DNA of 64,000 nt from Halopelagius longus (GCF_900100875.1 NZ_FNKQ01000003.1:310001-374000), one strand, 5' to 3'; counted from the stretch's first letter, positions 7,335 to 15,697 are shown. Notes: generated by a model from the letters alone, not told the origin. Numbers and translations are program-made.

Positions 7335-8393
7335 ATGCGACGTATGGGTTCTGTCGGGTCTACCGATACGGGAGATACGTCCGGGACCAAGAGACGAGAG
7401 CAGACGGGGTCGCTGAGTCGGTTCGTGGAGTGGGTGAAGATAGACGGCGACCGACTGGTCGTCACGTTCGGCATCGCGGCGATAATCTTCGCGTTCGTCC
7501 TCGCCCTCTACTTCCTCGACGTGATAGCGTTCGAGAATCAGAACTCGATCACGCGGATGGCCAGCGGGATGATAGCGGGGTCGTTCTCGCTCGTCACGCT
7601 CGTCGTCTCCGTCAACCAGTTGATCCTCTCTCAGGAGTTCTCCCCCGCCGGGAAGCACCGGGATCAGTACGCCGGCGTGATGGACTTCCGACGGGACATC
7701 GAAGAACGGAGCAGCGTATCGACGGCCCCGATAGAGCCGGCACGGATCGTCGCTGTAATCGCCGACGCCATCGTCCGTCGGGGCGACGAGTTAGCCGACG
7801 CGGTCGAGGGCCACCGGGACGAGGAGTTCGAGCGGGAAGTCCTGCGGTACACCGACCGCCTCCGGTCGGACACCGAGTGGATAAACGAGCAGATAGACCG
7901 GTCGAGCGTGGAGGCGTTCGACGCGCTCTCGGTGGCGGTCGAGTACGACGACGGGTGGCAGATATCCGCCGCACGCTCCCTCCGAAACGACGCGCCGGCG
8001 CTGACGGACGAGACGTCGGCGGCGTTCGAGGACCTCATCGGCACCCTACGGCTGTTCAGCACAACACAGGAGCATTTCAAGACGGTCTACCTCCAGCGCG
8101 AACTGACGCGGTTCTCGCAGTTGACCATCTACTGCGGCATCCCCGCGGTACTCGCGGCGGCGCTGATTGCACTTCTGTACGGCGACGCCGGAGGCGCGGC
8201 GATAAACGTGCAGCTGCTCCCGTACGTCACGTCGTTCCTCGCGACGGTCGTGTTCGTCCCGTTAGCGTTACTCGCCAGCTACATCCTGCGGACCGCGACG
8301 GTGACTCGGCGAACCGCGACGACCGGTCCGATGCTCCTGGAGGAACCGACCAAAGAGCGGCCGGGGGACGTCCGAGAGAGCGAGGCCGACTAA
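7335..8393 (+). CDS. Four-TM haloarchaeal membrane protein, paralog 1
   Basis: A 352-residue protein with two membrane helices near the N-terminus (DRLVVTFGIAAIIFAFVLAL; then MIAGSFSLVTLVVSVNQLIL), a soluble helical middle domain of about 170 residues and two C-terminal membrane helices. I know no named family. It is clearly homologous to the protein at 57911-58894: both share VNQ-hydrophobic-LS-EF after helix two, DFRxxxExR after that, a TVxxxRxLxR block before helix three, and a YILRxAT motif after helix four. The topology puts the middle domain in the cytoplasm. ATGs at 7335 and 7344 are both possible. Confidence 0.78.
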   Translation: MRRMGSVGSTDTGDTSGTKRREQTGSLSRFVEWVKIDGDRLVVTFGIAAIIFAFVLALYFLDVIAFENQNSITRMASGMIAGSFSLVTLVVSVNQLILSQEFSPAGKHRDQYAGVMDFRRDIEERSSVSTAPIEPARIVAVIADAIVRRGDELADAVEGHRDEEFEREVLRYTDRLRSDTEWINEQIDRSSVEAFDALSVAVEYDDGWQISAARSLRNDAPALTDETSAAFEDLIGTLRLFSTTQEHFKTVYLQRELTRFSQLTIYCGIPAVLAAALIALLYGDAGGAAINVQLLPYVTSFLATVVFVPLALLASYILRTATVTRRTATTGPMLLEEPTKERPGDVRESEAD

Positions 8394-8421
8394 GAGAGCC
8401 CCGAAAGTCACCGTAACTCCG

Positions 8422-9054
8422 TTACGATCGGCCCAGTACTCCCCCGCCGCGGAACCGGTTTCTGACGGCCGCTCCGACGACGAGGAGCGCAAGTATCGCG
8501 CCCGCGACGAGGACCGGTCTCTCCGCTGTGACGGCGAGCGCCGCCGAAAACAGCGACCGCTGGCGGCCGTAGTAGACGACACCGCCGGTGGCGGCGTAGA
8601 AGCCGACGGACCCGACCGCAGTGAACGCGCCGAACTGCCGAGGGTCCATCCCCGCGAGACCGGCCGGGATGGAGACCACGGAGCGTAACGCCGGGAAGAA
8701 CCGCCCCCAGAGGACCGACGACCGCCCCCACCGTCGGAACCACTCTCTGCCGCGTTCGATACGCTCCTCGGAGACGTTCACGCGGTCCCGAATCCAGTCG
8801 CTCCCCCCGACTCGGTCGCCGCGAAACACGTAGAACGGCACGTACGCGCCGGCCGTCCCGCCGACGGTAGCGGCGAGGACGAACACGGCGAACGACGCGG
8901 GGTCGGTGATGATGAGTGCGGCCGCGACGGGGACGACGACTTCGCTCGGGAGGAACGGAAAGAGCATCGACGTCTCGAGGAAGGTAAAGAGGAGTAACGC
9001 GAGCGGTCCGTACAGACGTACGAATCGAAGCGCCACGTCCGTCAGGTCCACCAT
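8422..9054 (-). CDS. DedA/VTT-family membrane protein
   Basis: A 210-residue polytopic membrane protein of the DedA (SNARE-associated, VTT) family, thought to act as lipid flippases or proton-dependent transporters. The characteristic F-x-E pair is seen in LLLFTFLETSMLFPFLPSEVVVPVA (residues 19-43). The second re-entrant block is RFFPALRSVVSIPAGLAGM around residue 118, with the family's conserved Arg and the small-residue hairpin. The length matches typical DedA proteins. It converges with the 4-TM gene, with 28 nt between the two ends. The substrate is unknown. Confidence 0.9.
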   Translation of the reverse strand: MVDLTDVALRFVRLYGPLALLLFTFLETSMLFPFLPSEVVVPVAAALIITDPASFAVFVLAATVGGTAGAYVPFYVFRGDRVGGSDWIRDRVNVSEERIERGREWFRRWGRSSVLWGRFFPALRSVVSIPAGLAGMDPRQFGAFTAVGSVGFYAATGGVVYYGRQRSLFSAALAVTAERPVLVAGAILALLVVGAAVRNRFRGGGVLGRS

Positions 9055-9203
9055 ACACGGTGTACGCGGCGACGCCGTAACACACCTACGGCACCTCCTC
9101 GCGGCGGCGGGGGGACGGTCGAAAGGAGAGAGCGACGCCGCCGTCTCTCGGTCGAACGACTACGGTCGAATGAAGCCGTTCACCGTCGCGCGGCGCGGGA
9201 GAA

Positions 9204-9344
9204 TCAGCTATCGGACGTCTTCGGCGCGTTGACCGCCAGAACGGATAGCATGTACTGGCGTCCGCATCCGCACTCTAAGTATCTGTCTTCGGAATCCCCC
9301 TCGATCCAACTAGAGCAGTTCTCGCAGGACACCTTCACGTCCAT
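9204..9344 (-). CDS. Small zinc-ribbon-like protein (46 aa)
   Basis: A 46-residue acidic micro-protein starting at the ATG at 9342-9344 (MDVKVSCENCSSW). It contains four cysteines as C-x2-C at residues 7-10 and C-x-C near residue 29, enough to bind one zinc ion. Small CxxC zinc proteins are abundant in haloarchaea, and most have unknown partners. A longer upstream reading in the same frame is Arg/Cys-rich and not acidic, so I reject it. No operon partner is evident. Confidence 0.6.
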   Translation of the reverse strand: MDVKVSCENCSSWIEGDSEDRYLECGCGRQYMLSVLAVNAPKTSDS

Positions 9345-9491
9345 CGTTCGCTGTTCCCGTTGCCGTGCGCGACATTTATCGATTCTGTGACTACGGAGAT
9401 AACAACGAGTCAGCCGCGGGGTGCCCCTAACGGGACACCGCGCACACGAAGGCATCAGTCACAGGGGCGTCTCGCCCCGAGTTGAGAGAAC

Positions 9492-10010
9492 ATGAGTCGT
9501 GTACTCACCTTCGGAGCAGTCCTCGTCGTCCTCGTCTCGGGGGCGGGAGGAGTCGTCGCCGCAGACGCCGCCGGGTCGTCGTTCGCAAGCGGAACGGCCG
9601 ACACCTCGCAGGCGGCGCCCGCGGGACAGAACGACCGTTCCGCGGCGGCCCAAGTCAAAGGCGACAGTCGGAACGGTAACTTGCGGTTCGACTTCCGGAT
9701 TCAGAGCATAGAGCGGTGCGGCCTGACGTGTCGCGACGTGACCGTCGCGGCGACGAACACGAAGAGCACGACGGCGCGGAACGTCACCTTCGTGACGAAG
9801 ATGTACGCCGGCGACACCCTCGTTTGGCGCGGAAACGAGACGTTCCGGAAGGTCGAACCGGGCGAGACCAAGACGACGACGAAGCGCGTGAACCTGGGCC
9901 TCGTCGAGGCGGCGCAGGTCAGAGGGAACGGCGGCTACGTGACCGCAGAGACGAACGTGACGTGGAACTCGGGCAACGAGTCGTTCAGCGAGCGTCGAAA
10001 AGTGACGTAG
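9492..10010 (+). CDS. Secreted beta-rich protein with Sec signal peptide
   Basis: A 172-residue protein with a Sec-type signal peptide (VLTFGAVLVVLVSGAGGVVAA, residues 4-24) and no lipobox. After a low-complexity linker, residues 60-172 form a small beta-sandwich-like domain. It has two close cysteines (RCGLTCRDVTV), possibly a disulfide, and N-glycosylation sequons (NVT, NET, NVT, NES). The block TTARNVTFVTKMYAGDTLVW resembles domains of secreted haloarchaeal proteins with immunoglobulin-like folds. I do not recognise a named family. It is the last gene before tRNA-Phe. Confidence 0.65.
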   Translation: MSRVLTFGAVLVVLVSGAGGVVAADAAGSSFASGTADTSQAAPAGQNDRSAAAQVKGDSRNGNLRFDFRIQSIERCGLTCRDVTVAATNTKSTTARNVTFVTKMYAGDTLVWRGNETFRKVEPGETKTTTKRVNLGLVEAAQVRGNGGYVTAETNVTWNSGNESFSERRKVT

Positions 10011-10068
10011 GGCGGGTCGAATCACTTCGAAATCCTTTTTTGTATAACCAGCATCCCACAGAATGCGC

Positions 10069-10142
10069 GCCGCCTTAGCTCAGACTGGGAGAGCACTCGA
10101 CTGAAGATCGAGCTGTCCCCGGTTCAAATCCGGGAGGCGGCA
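10069..10142 (+). tRNA. tRNA-Phe (anticodon GAA)
   Basis: A cloverleaf with acceptor GCCGCCT pairing with AGGCGGC, D arm TAGCTCAGACTGGGAGAGC, anticodon stem CTCGA/TCGAG around loop CTGAAGA (anticodon GAA), and T arm CCCGGTTCAAATCCGGG. The discriminator is A10142 and CCA is not encoded. A run of seven T residues and GTATAA lie about 25-35 nt upstream and may include the promoter. The gene borders the island at 10245-16413. Confidence 0.95.
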
Positions 10143-10258
10143 CTTCTCTGAACCCGACCGCCGAGCGAAGCGAGCACGGCGGGTTCTGTAAGTGGTACCC
10201 GACCGGATTCTGAACCAGCGAGCGTCAGCGAGTGAGGTTCAAATCCGGGAGGCGGCAC
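10143..10258 (+). repeat. tRNA-Phe tail unit with two hairpins
   Basis: The last 22 nt of tRNA-Phe (10121-10142) recur exactly at 10236-10257, 115 nt downstream. The unit holds hairpin one, GAACCCG...CGGGTTC with loop GAGCGAAGCGAGC, and hairpin two, CCGGATTCTGAACC pairing with GGTTCAAATCCGG of the tail copy across a loop containing GCGAGCGTCAGCGAGTGA. The architecture matches the units after tRNA-Val and tRNA-Ser although the arm sequences differ. The tail copy overlaps the left end of the island's direct repeat. Confidence 0.82.
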
Positions 10259-10329
10259 ACCCTTCTCGATTCAGCTGCCGTAACGACCTTCGAGAGCGAC
10301 TACTCGTCCTCTCGCGTCGTTTTCCGTTC
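10245..10329. repeat. Left 85-bp direct repeat (candidate attL)
   Basis: It starts CCGGGAGGCGGCAC, the end of the tRNA-Phe tail copy, continues through ACCCTTCTCGATTCAG and ends with TCGCGTCGTTTTCCGTTC. It matches 16329-16413 at 81 of 85 positions. The identity begins abruptly inside the tRNA-derived acceptor strand. Confidence 0.85.
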
Positions 10330-10550
10330 CTTGATAAGTCGAGAGTTGTTACTGCGTCTCCTTCCGTCTCGTAATTGCACGGCCGATCGTCTCAGGAAGC
10401 GTTGCGTACTGCACGCGGCGAGGCGGTGTCTGTCGTGACCGTAGGGCTGAATACAGAGGATACATCTCTCGCAGAGATCTCGTTTATTCCGTCTGATCGG
10501 AGCTGAACTAACCCCGAGGTAGGACGTGCGAATGCGGCACGAGATTCGCC

Positions 10551-10961
10551 TCAATCTACTTCGCTGATGAAGGACAGCACCTCGTCGGTGTAACGGTCTG
10601 GGGCGACGAGATGCACCGCACGTCCGTATCCCTCCAAGGTAAGCGAGTCGACTGTTTGGCATCATTTCGTGGAGTCGTTCGGCCATGCTTTTGTGGGGGC
10701 TCTCACTCCCGACGAGCAGTAACGTCGGGGTGGAGAGCTCTCCGAACGGTGTGAGATCCCACCAGTCAAGCTTCCCAGCAGTTTTCAACTCAGGCAGGAG
10801 GGTTTGATGGGATATATCCACGTGGGTATCCCATACCGGTGACGAACGTGGTGACAACCAAAGAGTTACTAAATTCAACGGTCGATACGCACTGAGGCTC
10901 AGGCTCTCGGCGAACTCGACCTGAAACGCTAGAAGCGATAGTCGGTCGATACAGAACGTTT
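10551..10961 (-). pseudogene. Alpha/beta hydrolase relic (C-terminal half, frameshifted)
   Basis: Minus-strand coding sense is visible in two frames. The first, starting upstream of 10878, reads DRLSLLAFQVEFAESLS and then LDWWDLTPFGELSTPTLLLVGSESPHK, the strand and loop that carry the acid residue of alpha/beta hydrolases. After MMPNSRLAYLGG the frame shifts, and the end GRAVHLVAPDRYTDEVL followed by SFISEVD and a stop at 10551 is read in another frame; its H is the likely catalytic histidine. The nucleophile elbow is missing. It looks like the remains of a hydrolase broken at the island edge. The outer boundary is approximate. Confidence 0.6.
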
Positions 10962-11092
10962 TAGCAGAGCGATTAGGGCCTCTAACAGAACGCGATCTCT
11001 CACACCAACATGGACGTGCTACTTAGGGGACTGTCTGTCACTGATTGCGAAAGAGAGGCTTATGAACCGTTACTCTACATACTATCGATACG

Positions 11093-11713
11093 ATGAGTAA
11101 CTATCCTGAGACTGAACAACGAATCAGAGAAGCTGCCTTCCGTGCACTTACTAGACACGGATACGCGGATCTCTCGATCAAAGATATAGGCGACGAACTC
11201 GGTCAAAACCCATCCCTGATATACCATTACTTCGATAGCAAAGACGAATTACTGCTTTCGATGCTCGATGTCTTCGTCGAGATTTTTGCCGGCCAACGAG
11301 CTGAGCAGCCGATCACTGACCCGGAAGCGGAACTACGACAGTTCATTGATCAAGTTCTCTCTCCTCAACCAGAGCAAGTCGAGCAAGTCCTGTTCTCTCC
11401 ACCACCCGATATCCAACAAGGGGTTTCGCGAGTGTTTGTCGAACTGTGGGCGCATGCGACGTGGGATGACGAATTCCGAGCAGAAACTACACAAGTGGAA
11501 AACCGACTCAGAGACACGGTCATTGAGATCCTCCGTGCCGGTATCGAACTTGATCAGTTCCAACCGGTGGAACCGGAGCAGACGGCAGATCATCTTCTCT
11601 TTCTGCTGAAGCAAACGATCCACACTCGTACGACGACAAACCGAGATGACGCCACGGAGCGCGGTCAAACGATCATCGATGGCGTAATAGACGATATTTC
11701 CGTCGAGAGTTAG
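11093..11713 (+). CDS. TetR/AcrR-family transcriptional repressor
   Basis: A 206-residue regulator. Residues 6-52 are the TetR helix-turn-helix: RIREAAFRALTRHGYADLS, IKDIGDELGQNPSLIYHYF and the helix SKDELLLSMLD. The remainder is a helical ligand and dimer domain. The gene has more AT-rich codons than the chromosome around it. It lies 114 nt before the first P450 gene, and a near-identical palindrome stands before P450-1, P450-2 and the SDR, so it is the obvious candidate to bind that site. The inducer is unknown. Its own promoter region lacks a good copy of the palindrome. Confidence 0.93.
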   Translation: MSNYPETEQRIREAAFRALTRHGYADLSIKDIGDELGQNPSLIYHYFDSKDELLLSMLDVFVEIFAGQRAEQPITDPEAELRQFIDQVLSPQPEQVEQVLFSPPPDIQQGVSRVFVELWAHATWDDEFRAETTQVENRLRDTVIEILRAGIELDQFQPVEPEQTADHLLFLLKQTIHTRTTTNRDDATERGQTIIDGVIDDISVES

Positions 11714-11804
11714 TCAGAGGGCTGCTGTTCTCGTTTCGGCGACCGCTTCCTACGTTACTCTCGCCGCAGTGCTACTGGCCGACGACGGTATCACAAGACC
11801 TATG

Positions 11805-11824
11805 TTAATTAATCAATTAATTAA
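11805..11824. promoter_or_regulatory. Palindromic operator before P450-1
   Basis: The 20-bp sequence TTAATTAATCAATTAATTAA is a perfect dyad of 9-bp arms (TTAATTAAT and ATTAATTAA) around a 2-nt centre. It ends 3 nt before the P450-1 ATG. For a leaderless transcript it would overlap the -27 TATA region, so a bound repressor would block TBP. Confidence 0.75.
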
Positions 11825-11827
11825 TGT

Positions 11828-13057
11828 ATGCAGTCCTCTGGATCAGCCGTTGGAGTGGGTCAGGCACCGGAAGCCATTCGAAGCCGCGAGAGGCAGCTCT
11901 CGCCGTTCGAGTGGTACGCTGAGATGCGTCAGAAAACTCCCGTTTGTTACGACGAACAACGGGAAACGTGGGACGTGTTCCGATACGAAGACGTAAACCA
12001 CGTTCTCAAAAACCATGATGCGTTCACAGCTAATCGTACACTGGAGGACAACGAATCCTCGAACGGCGGCAGTGATGAGATGCCGATGTTGCAGACGATG
12101 ATCACAACAGACCCGCCGGAACACAACCGACTTCGGGGATTTATCGACGAACAGTTCCAACCGGGAGCGATACGGGAGTACCAGCCCCAAGTGGAGAAGG
12201 TAACGGCGGAGTTGCTAGACGACCTCGAAAACAAGCAGCAATTCGATTTTGTCGACGAGTTCGCAGTTCCGGTTCCGGTCATCGTCATCGCCGAGTTGCT
12301 AGGGATCCCCGCTGACCGCCGCGAGCAGTTCAAGGAGTGGTCGGATGCACTCGTTGCGCGGCCCGAAGACGACACAGAAGAGGAGATTCAACGGGTCCAG
12401 CGAGGACAGCAACAGGCCCAACAGGAGATGGGCAGGTACTTCGCAAAGTTACTGGAAGAGCGCCGGGGGGGTGACGGCGATGATCTCGTTACGCTCGCAG
12501 CGAACGCAGAAGATCTATCCAGAGGAGAGAAGGTCGGATTCTGTATCCTCCTCCTTCTCGCAGGCAACATCACGACGACGAACCTCCTCACGAATACGAT
12601 CTGGTCGTTCGAGGAAGAGGGAATCATAAACGACGTTCGAACGGGGGCGATCGATCACGAACAGGCTATCGAAGAGGTGCTTCGATATCGATCCCCGATC
12701 CAGTCATTAAAACGAATCGCTACAGAGAACGTCGAGCTGAACGGCCAACAGATCCAGACCGGGGACGTCCTGACACTCTGGTTGGGTGCTGTAAACCGTG
12801 ATCCGGAGATCTTCGACGACCCCGAGAAGTTCCGACCCGAGCGAGGGCCCAACCGGCACATCGCGTTCGGAACGGGAGTCCACTTCTGTCTGGGAGCTCA
12901 TCTCGCGCGGATGGAAGCAGACGTAGCCATAGAGCAGTTACTTGAGCGCTTTGATCGGCTGGACGCGGATCTATCGGATCTTCAGCCGTTGAGTAGCCTC
13001 TACGGTCTTGAATCACTCCCCTGTGAGGTGAGCGTGAACGCTCATTCCGAAAGATAG
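11828..13057 (+). CDS. Cytochrome P450 (P450-1)
   Basis: A 409-residue soluble class I-type P450. Visible signatures are the I-helix oxygen-activation block LAGNITTTNLL near residue 240, the K-helix ExxR in EEVLRYRSPIQ near 280, and the heme loop FGTGVHFCLGAHLARME with the axial Cys at residue 354. It should hydroxylate a hydrophobic substrate using electrons from ferredoxin; no redox partner gene is next to it. It resembles the convergent P450-2 throughout, including WDVFRY near residue 53. The palindromic operator abuts its start. It could act on terpenoid, steroid-like or xenobiotic compounds, but the sequence does not say which. Confidence 0.95.
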   Translation: MQSSGSAVGVGQAPEAIRSRERQLSPFEWYAEMRQKTPVCYDEQRETWDVFRYEDVNHVLKNHDAFTANRTLEDNESSNGGSDEMPMLQTMITTDPPEHNRLRGFIDEQFQPGAIREYQPQVEKVTAELLDDLENKQQFDFVDEFAVPVPVIVIAELLGIPADRREQFKEWSDALVARPEDDTEEEIQRVQRGQQQAQQEMGRYFAKLLEERRGGDGDDLVTLAANAEDLSRGEKVGFCILLLLAGNITTTNLLTNTIWSFEEEGIINDVRTGAIDHEQAIEEVLRYRSPIQSLKRIATENVELNGQQIQTGDVLTLWLGAVNRDPEIFDDPEKFRPERGPNRHIAFGTGVHFCLGAHLARMEADVAIEQLLERFDRLDADLSDLQPLSSLYGLESLPCEVSVNAHSER

Positions 13058-13330
13058 GCTGATATCGCCCATTGTTATGTTCGCGTATCTACGTAATGGA
13101 TCTGGGGTCACCGAGTGACAGGCAACCGGTTACTCGGGTGCTCGGTAGCCGTCAGTGAATAGTGTCCTCTCGCCTCTGTTTGGCACCTCCTATATCACAG
13201 TCCTGTACTGTCGATCGACGGTAGTCAAGTGGCCGATTGAAGGGCGACCGTATTCGACCTCCGTAATAGCCAACGCGACATCCGCCAGTTGTGTACAGGG
13301 AGGAACAAAACCAACGTAATCCGATCGGAG

Positions 13331-14524
13331 CTAGTTACGCGGATGAAACGTCATCGGGAGGCGATCGAATCCGTAGCTGGTTGCCAGCTCGACGGGCTCA
13401 GATGGACCCTCGTCGACCTCGAGTCGTTCGACGCGGTCCGTGACAGCATCAAGGATGACGTCGCCCTCTAGCTTCGCGAGCGGCGCGCCAAGACAGTAGT
13501 GAGGACCGAATCCGAACGCGATGTGGCGGTTCGGCCTCCGATCGGGACGGAACAGATCCGGATCGTCGAAAGCGTCGGGGTCCCGATTGGCCGACCCGAT
13601 CCAGGAGACGATCCGTTCACCTTCGGGAATCTCCGTTCCGCTGAGTTCGACCGCTTCAGTCGTTCGTCGCCCGGAGATCGACTGTACCGGTCCCCGATAC
13701 CGGAGAACCTCGTTGAACACTGTCCGCCGGTCGAGCTCGCCCTCGCGGAGTCGTTCGTACTCCCCGGTTTCCTCGAGCGTCCAAAGGGCGTTCCCGACGG
13801 CGTGGGTCGTCGTCGAGTGGCCGGCTAGAAAGAGGAAGACACAGAACGCTCGCTGTTCGGATGGCGAAAGCGTCGGTTCGTCGTCCGACTCCGAACCCGC
13901 GATGACCGAGATCAGGTCGCTTTCCGGGTTCTGGCGACGCTCACCTAGGAGGTTACCGAAGTATTCGTACATCTTTCCCACCCCTTCCATGATGGCATCG
14001 CGTCCAGCCTCGTCGCCAGTCATCGCTCCGGACCACTGTCTGACCAGATCCCAGTCGTCCTCGGGAACGCCCAAGAGACGGGAGATGGTTGAGACGGTCA
14101 CCGGGGCGGTTAGTTCGCCGATAGCGTCGATCTCCCTTCCATCTTCGAGCGCTCGATCGAGGCGGTCATCCACGATCGACCGAATCGACGGGCGAAGCTC
14201 ATCGAGGTTTCCTGGTTGGAAGTACTCCTCGACGACGCCCCGAAGCCGGTCGTGTTCCGGCGGGTCCTCATCGATGAGAAGCGTCCCCAGGTTTCCGTTC
14301 GGATCGAAGTCAGATGCGCCCTTCGAGGTGAATGTCTCGTGGTCGGAGAGCGCCCGCTTGACGTCATCGTAGCGAAAAACGTCCCAACAGTCGCGACTCC
14401 CGTCGTACCGTACGGGTTCGGTCTCGCGCATCGTCTCGTACCACGGAAATGGATCCATCAACCGCTCTTCCGTGGTGAGTTCGTCCGGTGGTCGCATATC
14501 AGGCCCAGGATTTTGCTGGCTCAC
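13331..14524 (-). CDS. Cytochrome P450 (P450-2)
   Basis: A 397-residue P450 with I-helix LAGHSTTTHAVGNALW, ExxR in FNEVLRYRGPVQS, and heme loop FGFGPHYCLGAPLAKLEG with Cys at about residue 344. The start is a GTG at 14524 next to the operator; an ATG 27 nt inside is possible. It is a paralog of P450-1 (shared WDVFRY, EDPPEHDRLRG versus TDPPEHNRLRG, and PEVLRYR-like blocks), but it has less AT-rich codons, so the two may have separate histories. It converges with P450-1 across a 270-nt gap in which I see no gene. The SDR lies upstream on the same strand. Confidence 0.95.
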   Translation of the reverse strand: MSQQNPGPDMRPPDELTTEERLMDPFPWYETMRETEPVRYDGSRDCWDVFRYDDVKRALSDHETFTSKGASDFDPNGNLGTLLIDEDPPEHDRLRGVVEEYFQPGNLDELRPSIRSIVDDRLDRALEDGREIDAIGELTAPVTVSTISRLLGVPEDDWDLVRQWSGAMTGDEAGRDAIMEGVGKMYEYFGNLLGERRQNPESDLISVIAGSESDDEPTLSPSEQRAFCVFLFLAGHSTTTHAVGNALWTLEETGEYERLREGELDRRTVFNEVLRYRGPVQSISGRRTTEAVELSGTEIPEGERIVSWIGSANRDPDAFDDPDLFRPDRRPNRHIAFGFGPHYCLGAPLAKLEGDVILDAVTDRVERLEVDEGPSEPVELATSYGFDRLPMTFHPRN

Positions 14525-14525
14525 G

Positions 14526-14545
14526 TTAATTAAGTGATTAATTAG
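14526..14545. promoter_or_regulatory. Palindromic operator before P450-2
   Basis: The sequence TTAATTAAGTGATTAATTAG is a near-perfect dyad (TAATTAA and TTAATTA arms). It matches the operator before P450-1 in length, arms and position, ending 1 nt before the GTG start on the minus strand. Confidence 0.72.
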
Positions 14546-14681
14546 GCGTGTAGGTCTTTCGGTTGGCTGTGTCCTCGATCGATCTCTGCGTGCAGAACGA
14601 TCGTCATCTACTACGGGGAAATCGACAGTACCTCGCAGAGATACTCACGAAAAGCGGATTCCAAGCCCAGCTAATTTGTCC

Positions 14682-15518
14682 TCAATCGGCCGCCTGACCG
14701 CCGTCGACGGGCAGCGTGTGACCCGTAATGTACGATGCATCGGACGAACAAAGGAATGCGACCGCACCGGCCATCTCTTCGGGTTCAGCGATGCGGTCCA
14801 TCGGTACGTCCCGCATGGCGGACGTATCGTAGTCGGCCCGGATCGTCCGGATCGCCATTCGGACTAGTTCGATTGCCGTCCCGATCCGGTTCAACAGCGG
14901 TATCGATGACCCGCCTGTTCCGCCCAAAAGACCTGATTGAATGTTCGTCTTTGTAGGGCCCGGAGCGATCGCGTTGATCCGGATGTCACGACTGGCGTAC
15001 TCGAGGGCTGCTGATTTCGTCAGGCCAACAACGCCGTGTTTGCTGGCTGAATAACTGGAGAGTCCGCCCATCCCCACTAAGCCGGCCTCGGAGGCCGTGT
15101 TGACGATCGCGCCACCGCCCTGACTCTCCATGACGGGGAGCTCTGCCTTCATGCAGGTCCAGATGCCTTTCAGGTTGATAGCGATGATCCGTTCCCACTG
15201 TTCGTCCGTGATGTCAGTGACCCCCGAAAAGCCGGTGAGGATTCCCGCGTTGTTGTGCGCGAAATCGAGGCTTCCGTAGGTATCGACCGCGATGTCGACC
15301 ATTCGCTCGACCGACTTGGAATCGGAAACATCGACCTCGACAAACGTCGCGTTACCGCCGGCATCCTCGATCAGATCGACTGTCTCACGACCAGCCGTCA
15401 CGTCGATGTCCGCGGCGACGACGTTCGCTCCTTCCTCAGCGAAGCGGCGTGCCGATGCGCGTCCAATTCCTGATGCGGCTCCCGTTACGACAGCTGTATT
15501 CCCATCTAGTCCATTCAT
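14682..15518 (-). CDS. Short-chain dehydrogenase/reductase (classical SDR)
   Basis: A 278-residue classical SDR. It has the cofactor loop VVTGAASGIGRASA at residues 10-23, an acidic residue after strand two (VVAADID, so NAD preference is likely), NNAG near residue 90 and the catalytic YSASK near 160. The end DASYITGHTLPVDGGQ is typical of the family. It should oxidise an alcohol or reduce a ketone, plausibly one made by the neighbouring P450s. It lies 157 nt upstream of P450-2 on the same strand, and each has its own copy of the palindrome, so they belong to one regulon rather than one strict operon. Confidence 0.93.
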   Translation of the reverse strand: MNGLDGNTAVVTGAASGIGRASARRFAEEGANVVAADIDVTAGRETVDLIEDAGGNATFVEVDVSDSKSVERMVDIAVDTYGSLDFAHNNAGILTGFSGVTDITDEQWERIIAINLKGIWTCMKAELPVMESQGGGAIVNTASEAGLVGMGGLSSYSASKHGVVGLTKSAALEYASRDIRINAIAPGPTKTNIQSGLLGGTGGSSIPLLNRIGTAIELVRMAIRTIRADYDTSAMRDVPMDRIAEPEEMAGAVAFLCSSDASYITGHTLPVDGGQAAD

Positions 15519-15534
15519 GAGTAAACCCTGCCGT

Positions 15535-15553
15535 CAATTAACTACTCAATCAA
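15535..15553. promoter_or_regulatory. Degenerate copy of the operator before the SDR
   Basis: Read on the minus strand the 19 bp are TTGATTGAGTAGTTAATTG, which match the P450-2 operator at 14 of 19 positions with the same half-site spacing. It lies 16 nt before the SDR start. It is weaker than the other two, so binding there is less certain. Confidence 0.5.
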
Positions 15554-15697
15554 TAAGAGTTTCTATACACCATCATGATAAATATTTGATGGGTAGGCAA
15601 CTATGAGTGGAAGCTCTACATCCAACAACGGTTATCTATAGCCATCCGCGCAGTATTCTGTAGTAACTGTCGACTTCACTACCCGATGGGTGTCACA

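Noticed and set aside
10143-10258. Insertion sequence next to tRNA-Phe
   Set aside because: There is no transposase, and the inverted repeats belong to the tail-unit hairpins, not to IS ends.
13058-13330. A gene between the two P450s
   Set aside because: I found no frame with acidic bias, start signal or family motif; it is taken as a shared 3' spacer.
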